A DNA stretch of 11,027 bases from NCBI GenBank assembly GCA_002169475.2, contig NHKK02000018.1:1471-12497 (forward strand), given 5' to 3'. The DNA comes from Candidatus Pelagibacter sp. TMED239. GTDB taxonomy: Bacteria; Pseudomonadota; Alphaproteobacteria; Pelagibacterales; Pelagibacteraceae. The notes below the pieces were generated by a model. That model was not told the DNA's origin. It ran no database searches and saw nothing but the letters and a program-made list of their open reading frames with translations. This document shows, piece by piece, positions 1 to 6,807 of the stretch (position 1 is its first letter; each line of letters starts with the position of its first letter). The translations under genes and the position numbers were made by a program.

Positions 1-1487
1 AAAAAATTTTAATTAAAGAAAAGCCTGACGCAATCCTTCCAACTATGGGGGGTCAAACTGCTCTAAACCTAGCTATGGACGCAGAAAAAAAAGGCATTCT
101 TAGAAAATATAAAATTGAACTTATTGGAGCCAATTCTAAAGCTATTGCAAATGCAGAAGATAGAAAAAAATTTAGAAAAAATATGCTAGATATTGGTTTA
201 GATCTACCTAAATCAAAAATTGTAAATAATTTTAATCAAGCTTCAAAAGTTTTAAAAAAAATTGGCCTTCCAGCGATAATTAGACCTGCTTTTACACTTG
301 GAGGACTAGGTGGAGGTATAGCGAAGAATAAAAAGGAATTTTTTAAAATAATAAAAACTGGACTTCATGAATCACCAGTTAGCCAAGTATTGGTTGAAGA
401 ATGTTTAGAAGGATGGAAAGAATTTGAGATGGAGGTGGTGAGAGATAAAAAAGATAATTGTATAATTATTTGTTCAATAGAAAACGTTGATCCTATGGGA
501 ATTCACACTGGAGATTCAGTAACTATTGCTCCTGCGTTAACTCTTACTGATAAAGAATATCAAGTAATGAGAAACGCCTCTATTGCGTGTTTAAGAAAAA
601 TAGGAGTAGAAACCGGAGGTTCAAATGTTCAATTTGCTATAAATCCTAAGGATGGAAGAATGGTTATCATAGAAATGAACCCTAGAGTTTCCAGATCGTC
701 TGCTTTGGCATCAAAAGCTACAGGGTTTCCAATTGCTAAAGTCGCAGCAAAACTTGCAGTCGGTTACACTTTAGATGAATTAAAAAATGAGATAACAAAA
801 GTTACCCCCGCTTCTTTTGAGCCAACAATTGATTATGTTGTAACTAAAATTCCAAGATTTACTTTTGAAAAATTTCCAACATCTGCTGCAATTTTAGGTA
901 CATCTATGAAGTCAGTAGGTGAAGCAATGGCAATAGGAAGAAATTTTAAAGAATCTTTACAAAAGGCACTGGTTTCTCTAGAGACTGGTTTTTCTGGAGT
1001 AGACCAAATTTTTAATTTAAGAGTCAAACAAATTGAGAAAAAACTTAAAGAAAATATTCCAAATAAAATCTTGCTTATTGGAGAAGCTTTAAGAAAAAAA
1101 ATTAATGTAAAAAAGATACATAAATTATCAAAAATTGATCCCTGGTTCTTAAATCAAATAAAAGATATTATAGACAACGAAAATAGAATTAAAAAAAATG
1201 GTTTACCTAAAACTTATAATGAATTTAATTATATAAAGTCTATAGGCTTTTCAGATAAAAAATTATCAGAATTGACAAATGCTTCAGAAAGTATTGTAAG
1301 AAAAAAAAGAGAAGCATTAAAAATCTTGCCAGTATACAAAAAAGTAGATACTTGCGCATCTGAATTTAAGTCGTTTACGCCTTATATGTATTCTACTTAT
1401 CAAAGAAACTTTTCAGTAAATAATGCTGAGTGTGAGGCAAAACCATCTAGTAAAAAAAAAAATTATAATTCTTGGAGGAGGTCCTAA
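1..1487 (+). CDS. carB: Carbamoyl-phosphate synthase large subunit, N-terminal half (partial at 5' edge; frame breaks at 3' end)
   Basis: CarB makes carbamoyl phosphate from bicarbonate, ATP and ammonia delivered by the glutaminase subunit CarA, in the cytoplasm, for pyrimidine and arginine synthesis. The frame is open from the left edge (first full codon at base 3). The first residues, [16 protein letters not shown], match E. coli CarB near residue 82, so about 75 N-terminal residues lie outside the window; the ATG at 45 is internal. This part carries the carboxyphosphate-forming ATP-grasp half ([51 protein letters not shown]) and the helical oligomerisation region ending in [12 protein letters not shown] and YMYSTY. 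After an 11-A run (1452-1462) the frame leaves the conserved sequence and stops at 1487 with a non-homologous tail NYNSWRRS. Homology continues in the +1 frame. The identity is certain; whether this is one gene or two is not. Confidence 0.95.
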   Translation, partial: KILIKEKPDAILPTMGGQTALNLAMDAEKKGILRKYKIELIGANSKAIANAEDRKKFRKNMLDIGLDLPKSKIVNNFNQASKVLKKIGLPAIIRPAFTLGGLGGGIAKNKKEFFKIIKTGLHESPVSQVLVEECLEGWKEFEMEVVRDKKDNCIIICSIENVDPMGIHTGDSVTIAPALTLTDKEYQVMRNASIACLRKIGVETGGSNVQFAINPKDGRMVIIEMNPRVSRSSALASKATGFPIAKVAAKLAVGYTLDELKNEITKVTPASFEPTIDYVVTKIPRFTFEKFPTSAAILGTSMKSVGEAMAIGRNFKESLQKALVSLETGFSGVDQIFNLRVKQIEKKLKENIPNKILLIGEALRKKINVKKIHKLSKIDPWFLNQIKDIIDNENRIKKNGLPKTYNEFNYIKSIGFSDKKLSELTNASESIVRKKREALKILPVYKKVDTCASEFKSFTPYMYSTYQRNFSVNNAECEAKPSSKKKNYNSWRRS

Positions 1488-3006
1488 TAGAATTGGCCAA
1501 GGTATTGAATTTGATTACTGCTGTTGTCAGGCTAGTTTTGCTTTGAAAAAAGCCGGATTTGAAACAATTATGGTAAATTGTAACCCTGAGACAGTTTCAA
1601 CAGATTATGATACTAGCGATAGATTGTATTTTGAACCATTAATTGAAGAATTTGTATTTAATATTATTAAAAAAGAGAAAACTAAGGGTAATTTAGTTGG
1701 AGTAATAGCACAATTTGGAGGGCAGACCCCTATTAAATTAGCTAAATTTTTACATGAAAATAAACTTCCAATATTAGGTACACAATATACTTCGATAGAT
1801 CTAGCAGAAGACAGGGATAGATTTAGAAATCTTTTAAATAAATTAAAATTAAAACAAGCTGAAAGCGGTATAGCAAAAACTTTTCCTCAAGCATTAAAAA
1901 TAGCTGATAGAATAGGTTTGCCTTTAATGGTCAGGCCTTCATATGTTTTAGGTGGAAGAGCAATGGAAATTGTTTATGAGAAAAAACAACTGCGAAATTT
2001 CGTCCAAGAAGCTTTTAAAGCTGCAGAAAAAAATCCTATTTTAATAGATAGATTTATTGACAACGCAATGGAAGTAGATGTTGATGCTTTGTCAGATGGT
2101 AAACAAGTTTTTGTAGCTGGAATTATGCAACACATTGAAGAAGCGGGTATTCATTCAGGAGACTCAGCATGTAGTTTACCTCCTGTTTCAATTAAACCTT
2201 TTTTAATAAAGGAAATTGAAAATCAAACAAAGAAGCTAGCCTTGGCTTTAAAAGTTAAAGGTTTTATGAATGTTCAATTTGCAATTAAAAATGATGAAAT
2301 TTTTGTTATAGAGGTTAATCCTAGAGCAAGTAGAACTGTTCCATTTGTATCTAAAGCTAAAAATCTACCTTTAGCTAAAATTGCATCTAGAATTATGGCG
2401 GGTGAAAAATTATCCAAATTTAATTTAAGAAATAAGAATAAAAAAATGTTTGCTGTAAAAGAAGCCGTTTTTCCTTTTAATAAATTTCCAAATAGTGACC
2501 TTTTGCTTGGTCCAGAGATGAAATCAACTGGAGAGGTTATGGGGTTTGATGAAAATTTTGGAATGGCTTTTGCTAAAAGTCAAATAGCAGCTTCAAACTC
2601 TCTTCCTATTAAAGGTTTAGCTTTTATTTCCCTAAAAAACAGTCATAAAAATGAGGGTGTAATTTTAGCAAAACAATTATCCAAACTAAATTTTAAACTT
2701 TGTGGTACTGGAGGCACTGCAGATTATATAAATAAACACGGAATTAAATGTAAAAAAATAAATAAAGTTAACCAGGGATCTCCTCACATTGTCGATGTAT
2801 TAAATGCAAAAAAAATTGCTTTAGTTATTAATACCGGTGGAGGTAGTAGTGAAAAACAACTTAAAGATGCTGTTGCGTTAAGAAGAGCAACTTTAGCAAA
2901 TAAAGTTCCGTACTGTACAAATATGTCGACTGCTCAAGTTTGTATTGAAGGTATAAAATCCCTAAAAAACAAAGATATTAAAGTAACTTCCTTACAGGAT
3001 ATTTAA
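1423..3006 (+). CDS. carB: Carbamoyl-phosphate synthase large subunit, C-terminal half (continuation of carB in the +1 frame)
   Basis: This frame carries the second ATP-grasp half of CarB, which phosphorylates carbamate to carbamoyl phosphate, and the allosteric domain. Conserved blocks, numbered from the ATG at 1423, are [10 protein letters not shown] (about 18-27), [30 protein letters not shown] (171-179), [18 protein letters not shown] (297-304), [14 protein letters not shown] and an MGS-like regulatory domain from about residue 397 to the end. Residues before [10 protein letters not shown] do not resemble CarB, so the ATG at 1423 is probably not a natural start unless the gene is truly split; no Shine-Dalgarno precedes it. 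Joining this frame to the upstream one by removing one A from the 1452-1462 run restores [12 protein letters not shown], and the full protein would be about 1,075 residues, close to E. coli's 1,073. The gene ends 5 bases before the convergent oxygenase gene. Confidence 0.95.
   Translation: MLSVRQNHLVKKKIIILGGGPNRIGQGIEFDYCCCQASFALKKAGFETIMVNCNPETVSTDYDTSDRLYFEPLIEEFVFNIIKKEKTKGNLVGVIAQFGGQTPIKLAKFLHENKLPILGTQYTSIDLAEDRDRFRNLLNKLKLKQAESGIAKTFPQALKIADRIGLPLMVRPSYVLGGRAMEIVYEKKQLRNFVQEAFKAAEKNPILIDRFIDNAMEVDVDALSDGKQVFVAGIMQHIEEAGIHSGDSACSLPPVSIKPFLIKEIENQTKKLALALKVKGFMNVQFAIKNDEIFVIEVNPRASRTVPFVSKAKNLPLAKIASRIMAGEKLSKFNLRNKNKKMFAVKEAVFPFNKFPNSDLLLGPEMKSTGEVMGFDENFGMAFAKSQIAASNSLPIKGLAFISLKNSHKNEGVILAKQLSKLNFKLCGTGGTADYINKHGIKCKKINKVNQGSPHIVDVLNAKKIALVINTGGGSSEKQLKDAVALRRATLANKVPYCTNMSTAQVCIEGIKSLKNKDIKVTSLQDI
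1452..1462 (+). other. A11 homopolymer at the carB frame break
   Basis: Eleven consecutive A residues sit at the junction of the two CarB halves. With 11 A the upstream frame reads [12 protein letters not shown] and stops; with 10 A it reads [18 protein letters not shown], matching E. coli [16 protein letters not shown]. All other A or T runs I noticed in the window are about 8 or shorter, so this is the longest and the most indel-prone. It is either an assembly or sequencing insertion, a true one-base insertion, or a site where RNA polymerase slips to restore the frame. Confidence 0.9.
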
Positions 3007-3011
3007 ATTTT

Positions 3012-3674
3012 CTATTTTACTTTCCAGTCAGTTTCAAAAGTTACATAGTTTATTTGAATACATCTTCTTTCTTTTTTTATCTCTTTTTTTTCCATACCGT
3101 GCCAAGTATTTGGTCCGCTTGTGAAAAAATATCCATAATTATGTTTATAAGGAACTGTTTTAATCTTTTTTAATTTTTCATCATAAAAATCTGTTCCTAA
3201 ATTCTCAGACTCCCCAAAGGGATTAACAAAAACAATTGATGACATTAATTTTTCCTTAATATCACAGTGAGGCTTAAGCCAAAAACCCTCTCTATCACAA
3301 ATTACCTCTAGTCTCACAAATGAATTATTTAAATCTCGATCAATTAAAGATCCTATTTTTTTATAAACTTCAGGAGATCTAAGTTCTTCGATAAATTTAG
3401 TTAAATGGGGAAATAATTTTGAATTTTTTCTATTTACATAACATCTAATTTTTTTGGCTTTTCCTCCATCTTTGATGCCTTCACGGAAAGAACCTTCGCC
3501 TCCATCTAAAGCTCTGGTGCCATCGTAATTTAAATTTTCTTTTCTTGGATCTGTTATATCTGCATCACAAATTTCTTTTATAGCTTCATTGGTTAAAGGC
3601 TCGTTAAGCTCAAAATGCTTAAATGGATTTTCATATAATTTCGTTTTTTCTGTAAGTGATTTAAATAATTCCAT
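3012..3674 (-). CDS. Small 2-oxoglutarate/Fe(II)-dependent oxygenase (prolyl-4-hydroxylase-like fold), substrate unknown
   Basis: A 220-residue cytoplasmic protein with no signal peptide or membrane segment. It shows the 2OG-Fe(II) dioxygenase iron triad: H136 and D138 in the HCD of WLKPHCDIK, and distal H192 in the NTWHGME segment, followed by R203/R204 eleven to twelve residues later, where such enzymes bind the 2-oxoglutarate carboxylate. The surroundings (RLEVICDREGFWLKPHCD, SSIVFVNP, NLGTDFYD, YGYFFTSGPNTWHG) fit a jelly-roll core. Such enzymes couple 2-oxoglutarate decarboxylation to hydroxylation of a substrate; nothing here shows which. The start ATG lies inside the end of the upstream ELM1-like gene (14-base overlap in another frame), so the two are probably co-transcribed and translationally coupled. 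That suggests the substrate may be related to a glycan or surface product, which is inference only. It ends 5 bases from the convergent carB end. Confidence 0.8.
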   Translation of the reverse strand: MELFKSLTEKTKLYENPFKHFELNEPLTNEAIKEICDADITDPRKENLNYDGTRALDGGEGSFREGIKDGGKAKKIRCYVNRKNSKLFPHLTKFIEELRSPEVYKKIGSLIDRDLNNSFVRLEVICDREGFWLKPHCDIKEKLMSSIVFVNPFGESENLGTDFYDEKLKKIKTVPYKHNYGYFFTSGPNTWHGMEKKEIKKERRCIQINYVTFETDWKVK

Positions 3675-4611
3675 TTTTTTTCATTTTTTCTTTTATTAAA
3701 GGTGCAATTCTATTAACTTCATCTAACTTATCATAGCTCCAACTGTCAATATTGTCTGCTAATTCTTTTATTATGCCTAATTCCTTAAATTGAGTGAAAA
3801 ATCTATTGAATCTTCTTATGCTCTTTGTCGGTTTCATCATTGCTGTATAAACTGGTTTACCTGTAACAGCTGCCTCAGAAATCATTGAGGTTGAGTCGCA
3901 AGTCACAATTATATAATCCGCTATCGCTAAAGATCCAAGATATGCCTTTTTATCTACCTGTTTTATTACGAGATGATTAAATCCAAACGTGTTAAATGCT
4001 TTCTTAATGACTCTTTCTGGAGTTCTATAGGATGGAATAATAACGATTTTAAATTTATCAGGTGTAAATAAATTCTTAATTTTATTAAACATAAAATGAA
4101 TTTGATCTTCAGAGTAATTATAGTATTTGTTGGGTCCTCCTATAACAAAAGACACGATCTTCTTTTTTTCTTTGGTTAACTTAAGGTATTTAGAGTTTTC
4201 TGATATTTCTTTTTTTGTTAAATAATGTATGGAGCCTTGGGTCGTTAAAACGTTATCGCCTTTAATGTTATCGTGGTCAGGACAGATTATAAGATCAAAA
4301 TGCTTGAATGAAACTTTTGGATCTTGAATATGAATATTAAAGATTTCATTTCCAAACCTTTTTTTAAGAGCTACTGACGGGATCACACTTTTTCTTCCAC
4401 AAGAGATAACGATTTTGCAATCACAGATGAATTTTTCTGTTAATAAGTTTTCTGAAATTGGCGTTAATTTTGGTGGGATTAAATTCCAGAATGGTTTTAA
4501 TTTAATTTTTTTATGTTTAAAATTAAGTTTTAAAGCCTTAGCTAAGCCTTCTGTTTGGCTTACCATTCCATGCATACCTTGTGTCAAAAGAAGTGCTTTT
4601 AATTCCAACAT
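3661..4611 (-). CDS. ELM1-family protein (mitochondrial fission ELM1-like, GT-B-like fold)
   Basis: A 316-residue protein resembling the bacterial ELM1 family, named after plant ELM1, which recruits dynamin-related protein to mitochondria. The bacterial role is not established; the fold resembles GT-B glycosyltransferases. Blocks seen: GMVSQTEGLAKAL (15-27, normally a DGKxGHxxQ-type N-terminal loop), VISCGRKSVIPSVALKK (68-84), HIQDP (94-98), FDLIICPDHD (105-114), GGPN (158-161), SYRTPER (194-200), CDSTSMISEAAVTGKPVY (238-255), the last typical of a nucleotide-sugar or acceptor-binding C-terminal lobe. The start is well fixed: an in-frame TAA lies six bases before the ATG at 4611. No signal peptide or membrane helix is visible. 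It is first in a two-gene minus-strand unit with the overlapping oxygenase, and is divergent from trxB across 24 bases. The family assignment is fairly sure; the biochemical function is open. Confidence 0.8.
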   Translation of the reverse strand: MLELKALLLTQGMHGMVSQTEGLAKALKLNFKHKKIKLKPFWNLIPPKLTPISENLLTEKFICDCKIVISCGRKSVIPSVALKKRFGNEIFNIHIQDPKVSFKHFDLIICPDHDNIKGDNVLTTQGSIHYLTKKEISENSKYLKLTKEKKKIVSFVIGGPNKYYNYSEDQIHFMFNKIKNLFTPDKFKIVIIPSYRTPERVIKKAFNTFGFNHLVIKQVDKKAYLGSLAIADYIIVTCDSTSMISEAAVTGKPVYTAMMKPTKSIRRFNRFFTQFKELGIIKELADNIDSWSYDKLDEVNRIAPLIKEKMKKNGII

Positions 4612-4635
4612 TAGTTACTATATAAACCTATCGTA
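4612..4635. promoter_or_regulatory. 24-bp divergent spacer with overlapping -10-like elements for trxB (+) and the ELM1-like gene (-)
   Basis: The whole space between two divergent start codons is 24 bases. On the plus strand TATAAA at 4621-4626 ends 9 bases before the trxB ATG. On the minus strand TATAGT (4622-4617) ends 5 bases before the ELM1-like ATG; a shifted choice, TATATA, ends 7 bases before it. Such spacing would place transcription starts at or within a few bases of the ATG, so leaderless or near-leaderless messages are possible. No good -35 element was found for either direction. This is a positional inference, not proof. Confidence 0.35.
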
Positions 4636-5586
4636 ATGAATAATAAATCAACTAAACATACAAAAGTGTTGATTCTTGGATCAGGTCCTGCCGGTTATAC
4701 AGCGGCAATTTATGCTGCCAGAGCGATGTTAAAGCCAATAATTGTTCACGGTTCTCAACCCGGGGGACAATTAACAACAACGACTGACGTAGAAAATTAC
4801 CCTGGCTACTCAAAGGTCATTCAAGGCCCATGGTTGATGGAAGAAATGAAAGGTCAGGCAGAGGCTGTGGGTACAGAAATGATTCAAGATCACATTAACA
4901 AAGTTGATTTATCAGTTAAGCCTTTTAGAGCTACCGGAGATAGTGGCCAGGTTTATACTGCTGACTCGATAATAATTTCTACTGGTGCCCAAGCAAGATG
5001 GTTAAATTTGAAATCTGAAGAAAAGTTTAGAGGCTTTGGAGTTTCAGCATGTGCTACGTGTGACGGTTTCTTTTTTAAAAACAAAGAAGTTGCAGTTGTC
5101 GGTGGTGGGAACGCTGCAGTGGAAGAAGCTATGTTTTTAACAAAATTTGCATCAAAGGTAAAATTAATTCATCGAAGGAACGAGCTTAGAGCAGAAAAAA
5201 TGCTTCAAGAAAAATTAAAAGCAAATAAAAAAATTGAGATTATTTGGGATAGCGTAATTGAAGAAGTTGTAGGTACAAGTGAACCTAAAGCTGTAAGTGC
5301 CATTAAAATAAAAAATGTAAAAGATAAAAAGATTAAAGAATTAAAAGTGGAAGGATTGTTTATTGCAATTGGTCACGACCCAGCCACCTCTTTATTTAAA
5401 AATCAACTTCAAATGGACAAAGAGGGATACCTAATAACTAAACCTGACTCTACTGAAACTAATATTCAAGGTGTATTTGCAGCTGGAGATGTTAAAGATA
5501 AAATTTTTAGGCAAGCTGTAACAGCAGCAGGTATGGGTTGTATGTCAGCTTTGGAAGCTGAAAAGTATCTTTCTAATTCTAATTAA
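4636..5586 (+). CDS. trxB: Thioredoxin reductase (NADPH)
   Basis: TrxB transfers electrons from NADPH through FAD and a redox disulphide to thioredoxin in the cytoplasm, supporting ribonucleotide reductase and disulphide repair. The 316-residue length is normal for the low-molecular-weight bacterial form (E. coli about 321). Visible: the N-terminal FAD motif GSGPAG (15-20) followed by YTAAIYAARA, GGQLTTTTDVENYPG (43-57), the redox centre CATC (139-142) in VSACATCDGFFF, the NADPH-binding motif GGGNAA (156-161), HRRNELRA (179-186) for the NADPH 2'-phosphate, and the C-terminal FAD motif GVFAAGDV (279-286) followed by RQAVTAAGMGCMSALEAE. The start is constrained by an in-frame TAG at 4612 with no other usable start codon between it and 4636, and the N-terminus matches E. 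coli TrxB. No Shine-Dalgarno is present. The 3' end overlaps the convergent aminotransferase gene by 8 bases. Confidence 0.97.
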   Translation: MNNKSTKHTKVLILGSGPAGYTAAIYAARAMLKPIIVHGSQPGGQLTTTTDVENYPGYSKVIQGPWLMEEMKGQAEAVGTEMIQDHINKVDLSVKPFRATGDSGQVYTADSIIISTGAQARWLNLKSEEKFRGFGVSACATCDGFFFKNKEVAVVGGGNAAVEEAMFLTKFASKVKLIHRRNELRAEKMLQEKLKANKKIEIIWDSVIEEVVGTSEPKAVSAIKIKNVKDKKIKELKVEGLFIAIGHDPATSLFKNQLQMDKEGYLITKPDSTETNIQGVFAAGDVKDKIFRQAVTAAGMGCMSALEAEKYLSNSN

Positions 5587-6766
5587 GATTATCACAAAAA
5601 GATTTTATTCTTTCCATGGCCTTTTTTAATTTTTCCATTGAAGTTGCGTAAGATATTCTAAAATATCCCTCTAAACCAAAAGCTGAGCCTTGCACAACAG
5701 CAACTTCTGATTTTTCTAATAATTTTTCAACAAAGTCTTTATCAGTTTTTAATTTTGTTTTCTTTCCTAATAATTTTTTGCAATTAGGAAATACATAAAA
5801 TGCCCCTTGAGGTTTTAAACAGCTTATTCCATTAATATCATTTAAGCAGCTAACAACAAAATCTCTTCTTTCTTTAAAAGAGTCGGCTCTTTCTTTTATA
5901 AAGTCTTGTACTCCATTAAGTGCTTCTACTGCTGCAGCCTGACTAATAGAAGTTGGATTGCTCGTAGATTGAGATTGTATTTTTGCTATAGCTTTAATTA
6001 TTTCTTTTGGGCCAGCCGCATACCCTATTCTCCAGCCAGTCATTGAATAAGATTTGCTTACTCCATTCATAGTCAATGTTCTGTTTTTAAGTGATTTAAT
6101 TTGTGCAATTGTAAAAAAATTAAAATTATCATAGATAATATGCTCATAAATATCATCACTTAAAATATAAACTTTTTTATATTTTACCAAAATATTTGAT
6201 AAATCTTCTATTTCTTTTTTTGTATAAGCAGAACCAGTTGGATTAGAAGGAGAATTTAGGATTACCCATTTAGTTCTTTTGTTTATAGCTTTGCTTAATT
6301 TTTTAGGAGTTAATTTAAAATTATCTTTTTCATCACATTTAACTATTCTGGGTTTTCCTCCAGCTAATAAAATAATATCAGGATAAGATACCCAGTATGG
6401 AGCAGGTATAATAACTTCATCTCCCTTATTAATTGTTGCCATAAAAGCATTGTAAAGAACTTGCTTTCCTCCAGTTCCTACCGTTATCTGATCAAGGTCA
6501 TAGGATAAACCATTTTCTCTTAAGAACTTTTTTTGTATTGCTTTTTTTAAAACTGGTGTCCCATCAACTGCTGTGTACTTAGTATCACCTTTTTTGATTG
6601 CCTCTATAGCTGCGTCTTTAATATTATCTGGAGTATCAAAATCGGGTTCTCCAGCCCCTAAACCTATAATATCTCTTCCTGCAGCTCTCATTTCTCTGGC
6701 TTTTGAGGTAACAGCCATTGTGGGTGACGGTTTTATACGTTTTAAACTATTGGAAACTATGCTCAT
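5579..6766 (-). CDS. aspC: Aspartate aminotransferase, class I (Ib subgroup)
   Basis: A PLP-dependent aminotransferase that interconverts aspartate plus 2-oxoglutarate and oxaloacetate plus glutamate in the cytoplasm. Its 395 residues fit the Ib subgroup common in alphaproteobacteria, some members of which also transaminate prephenate. Visible: GLGAGEPDFDTP (35-46), KYTAVDGTPVLKKAI (63-77), GTGGKQ (97-102), PAPYWVSYP (121-129), NSPSNPTG (171-178, with N175 near the cofactor), SDDIYEH (203-209, D204 and Y207 at the PLP ring), SKSYSMTGWRIGYAAGP (237-253, with K238 the Schiff-base lysine), and FRISYA (369-374) with R370 for the substrate carboxylate. All catalytic residues are present. It is transcribed alone on the minus strand, divergent from uvrB and overlapping the trxB end by 8 bases. 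Substrate choice (aspartate alone or also prephenate) cannot be settled from the sequence; aatA is an equally valid symbol. Confidence 0.9.
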   Translation of the reverse strand: MSIVSNSLKRIKPSPTMAVTSKAREMRAAGRDIIGLGAGEPDFDTPDNIKDAAIEAIKKGDTKYTAVDGTPVLKKAIQKKFLRENGLSYDLDQITVGTGGKQVLYNAFMATINKGDEVIIPAPYWVSYPDIILLAGGKPRIVKCDEKDNFKLTPKKLSKAINKRTKWVILNSPSNPTGSAYTKKEIEDLSNILVKYKKVYILSDDIYEHIIYDNFNFFTIAQIKSLKNRTLTMNGVSKSYSMTGWRIGYAAGPKEIIKAIAKIQSQSTSNPTSISQAAAVEALNGVQDFIKERADSFKERRDFVVSCLNDINGISCLKPQGAFYVFPNCKKLLGKKTKLKTDKDFVEKLLEKSEVAVVQGSAFGLEGYFRISYATSMEKLKKAMERIKSFCDNLN

Positions 6767-6779
6767 TGAATTTTATAAT
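6750..6779 (+). promoter_or_regulatory. Likely sigma-70-type promoter for the uvrB operon
   Basis: A perfect TATAAT lies at 6774-6779. TTGGAA at 6750-6755 (4 of 6 matches to TTGACA) stands 18 bases upstream, inside the 5' end of the divergent aminotransferase gene. A start near 6786 would give a leader of about 22 bases before the ATG at 6808. On the opposite strand the same bases give TATAAA (6777-6772), which ends 5 bases before the aminotransferase ATG, so the two genes may share a symmetric -10 region. No LexA box of the CTGT-ACAG or GTTC type was seen in the 41-base spacer. Confidence 0.5.
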
Positions 6780-6807
6780 GTTTTTTTTAAATTATTACTA
6801 ACACAAA

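Noticed and set aside
45..47. ATG at 45 as the carB start
   Set aside because: Conserved CarB sequence (KPDAILPT) continues in frame upstream to the window edge, so this Met is internal.
1423..1425. ATG at 1423 as a natural start of a separate carB2 gene
   Set aside because: No Shine-Dalgarno, and the first ten residues do not look like a CarB start, whereas the other frame encodes conserved CarB sequence (ECEAKPSS) over the same bases. Kept only as one hypothesis in the findings.
1472..1490. GGAGGAGG followed by TCC TAA, resembling the prfB +1 programmed frameshift layout (SD-like element just before a stop)
   Set aside because: A +1 slip here would give the right downstream frame, but would replace the conserved IIILGGGP segment with NYNSWRRS, destroying the ATP-binding loop. 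The purine run is simply the codons for the conserved Gly-Gly-Gly.
6767..6807. Possible LexA/SOS operator before uvrB
   Set aside because: The 41-base spacer is almost pure A/T and has neither a CTGT-N8-ACAG nor a GTTC-N7-GTTC pattern.
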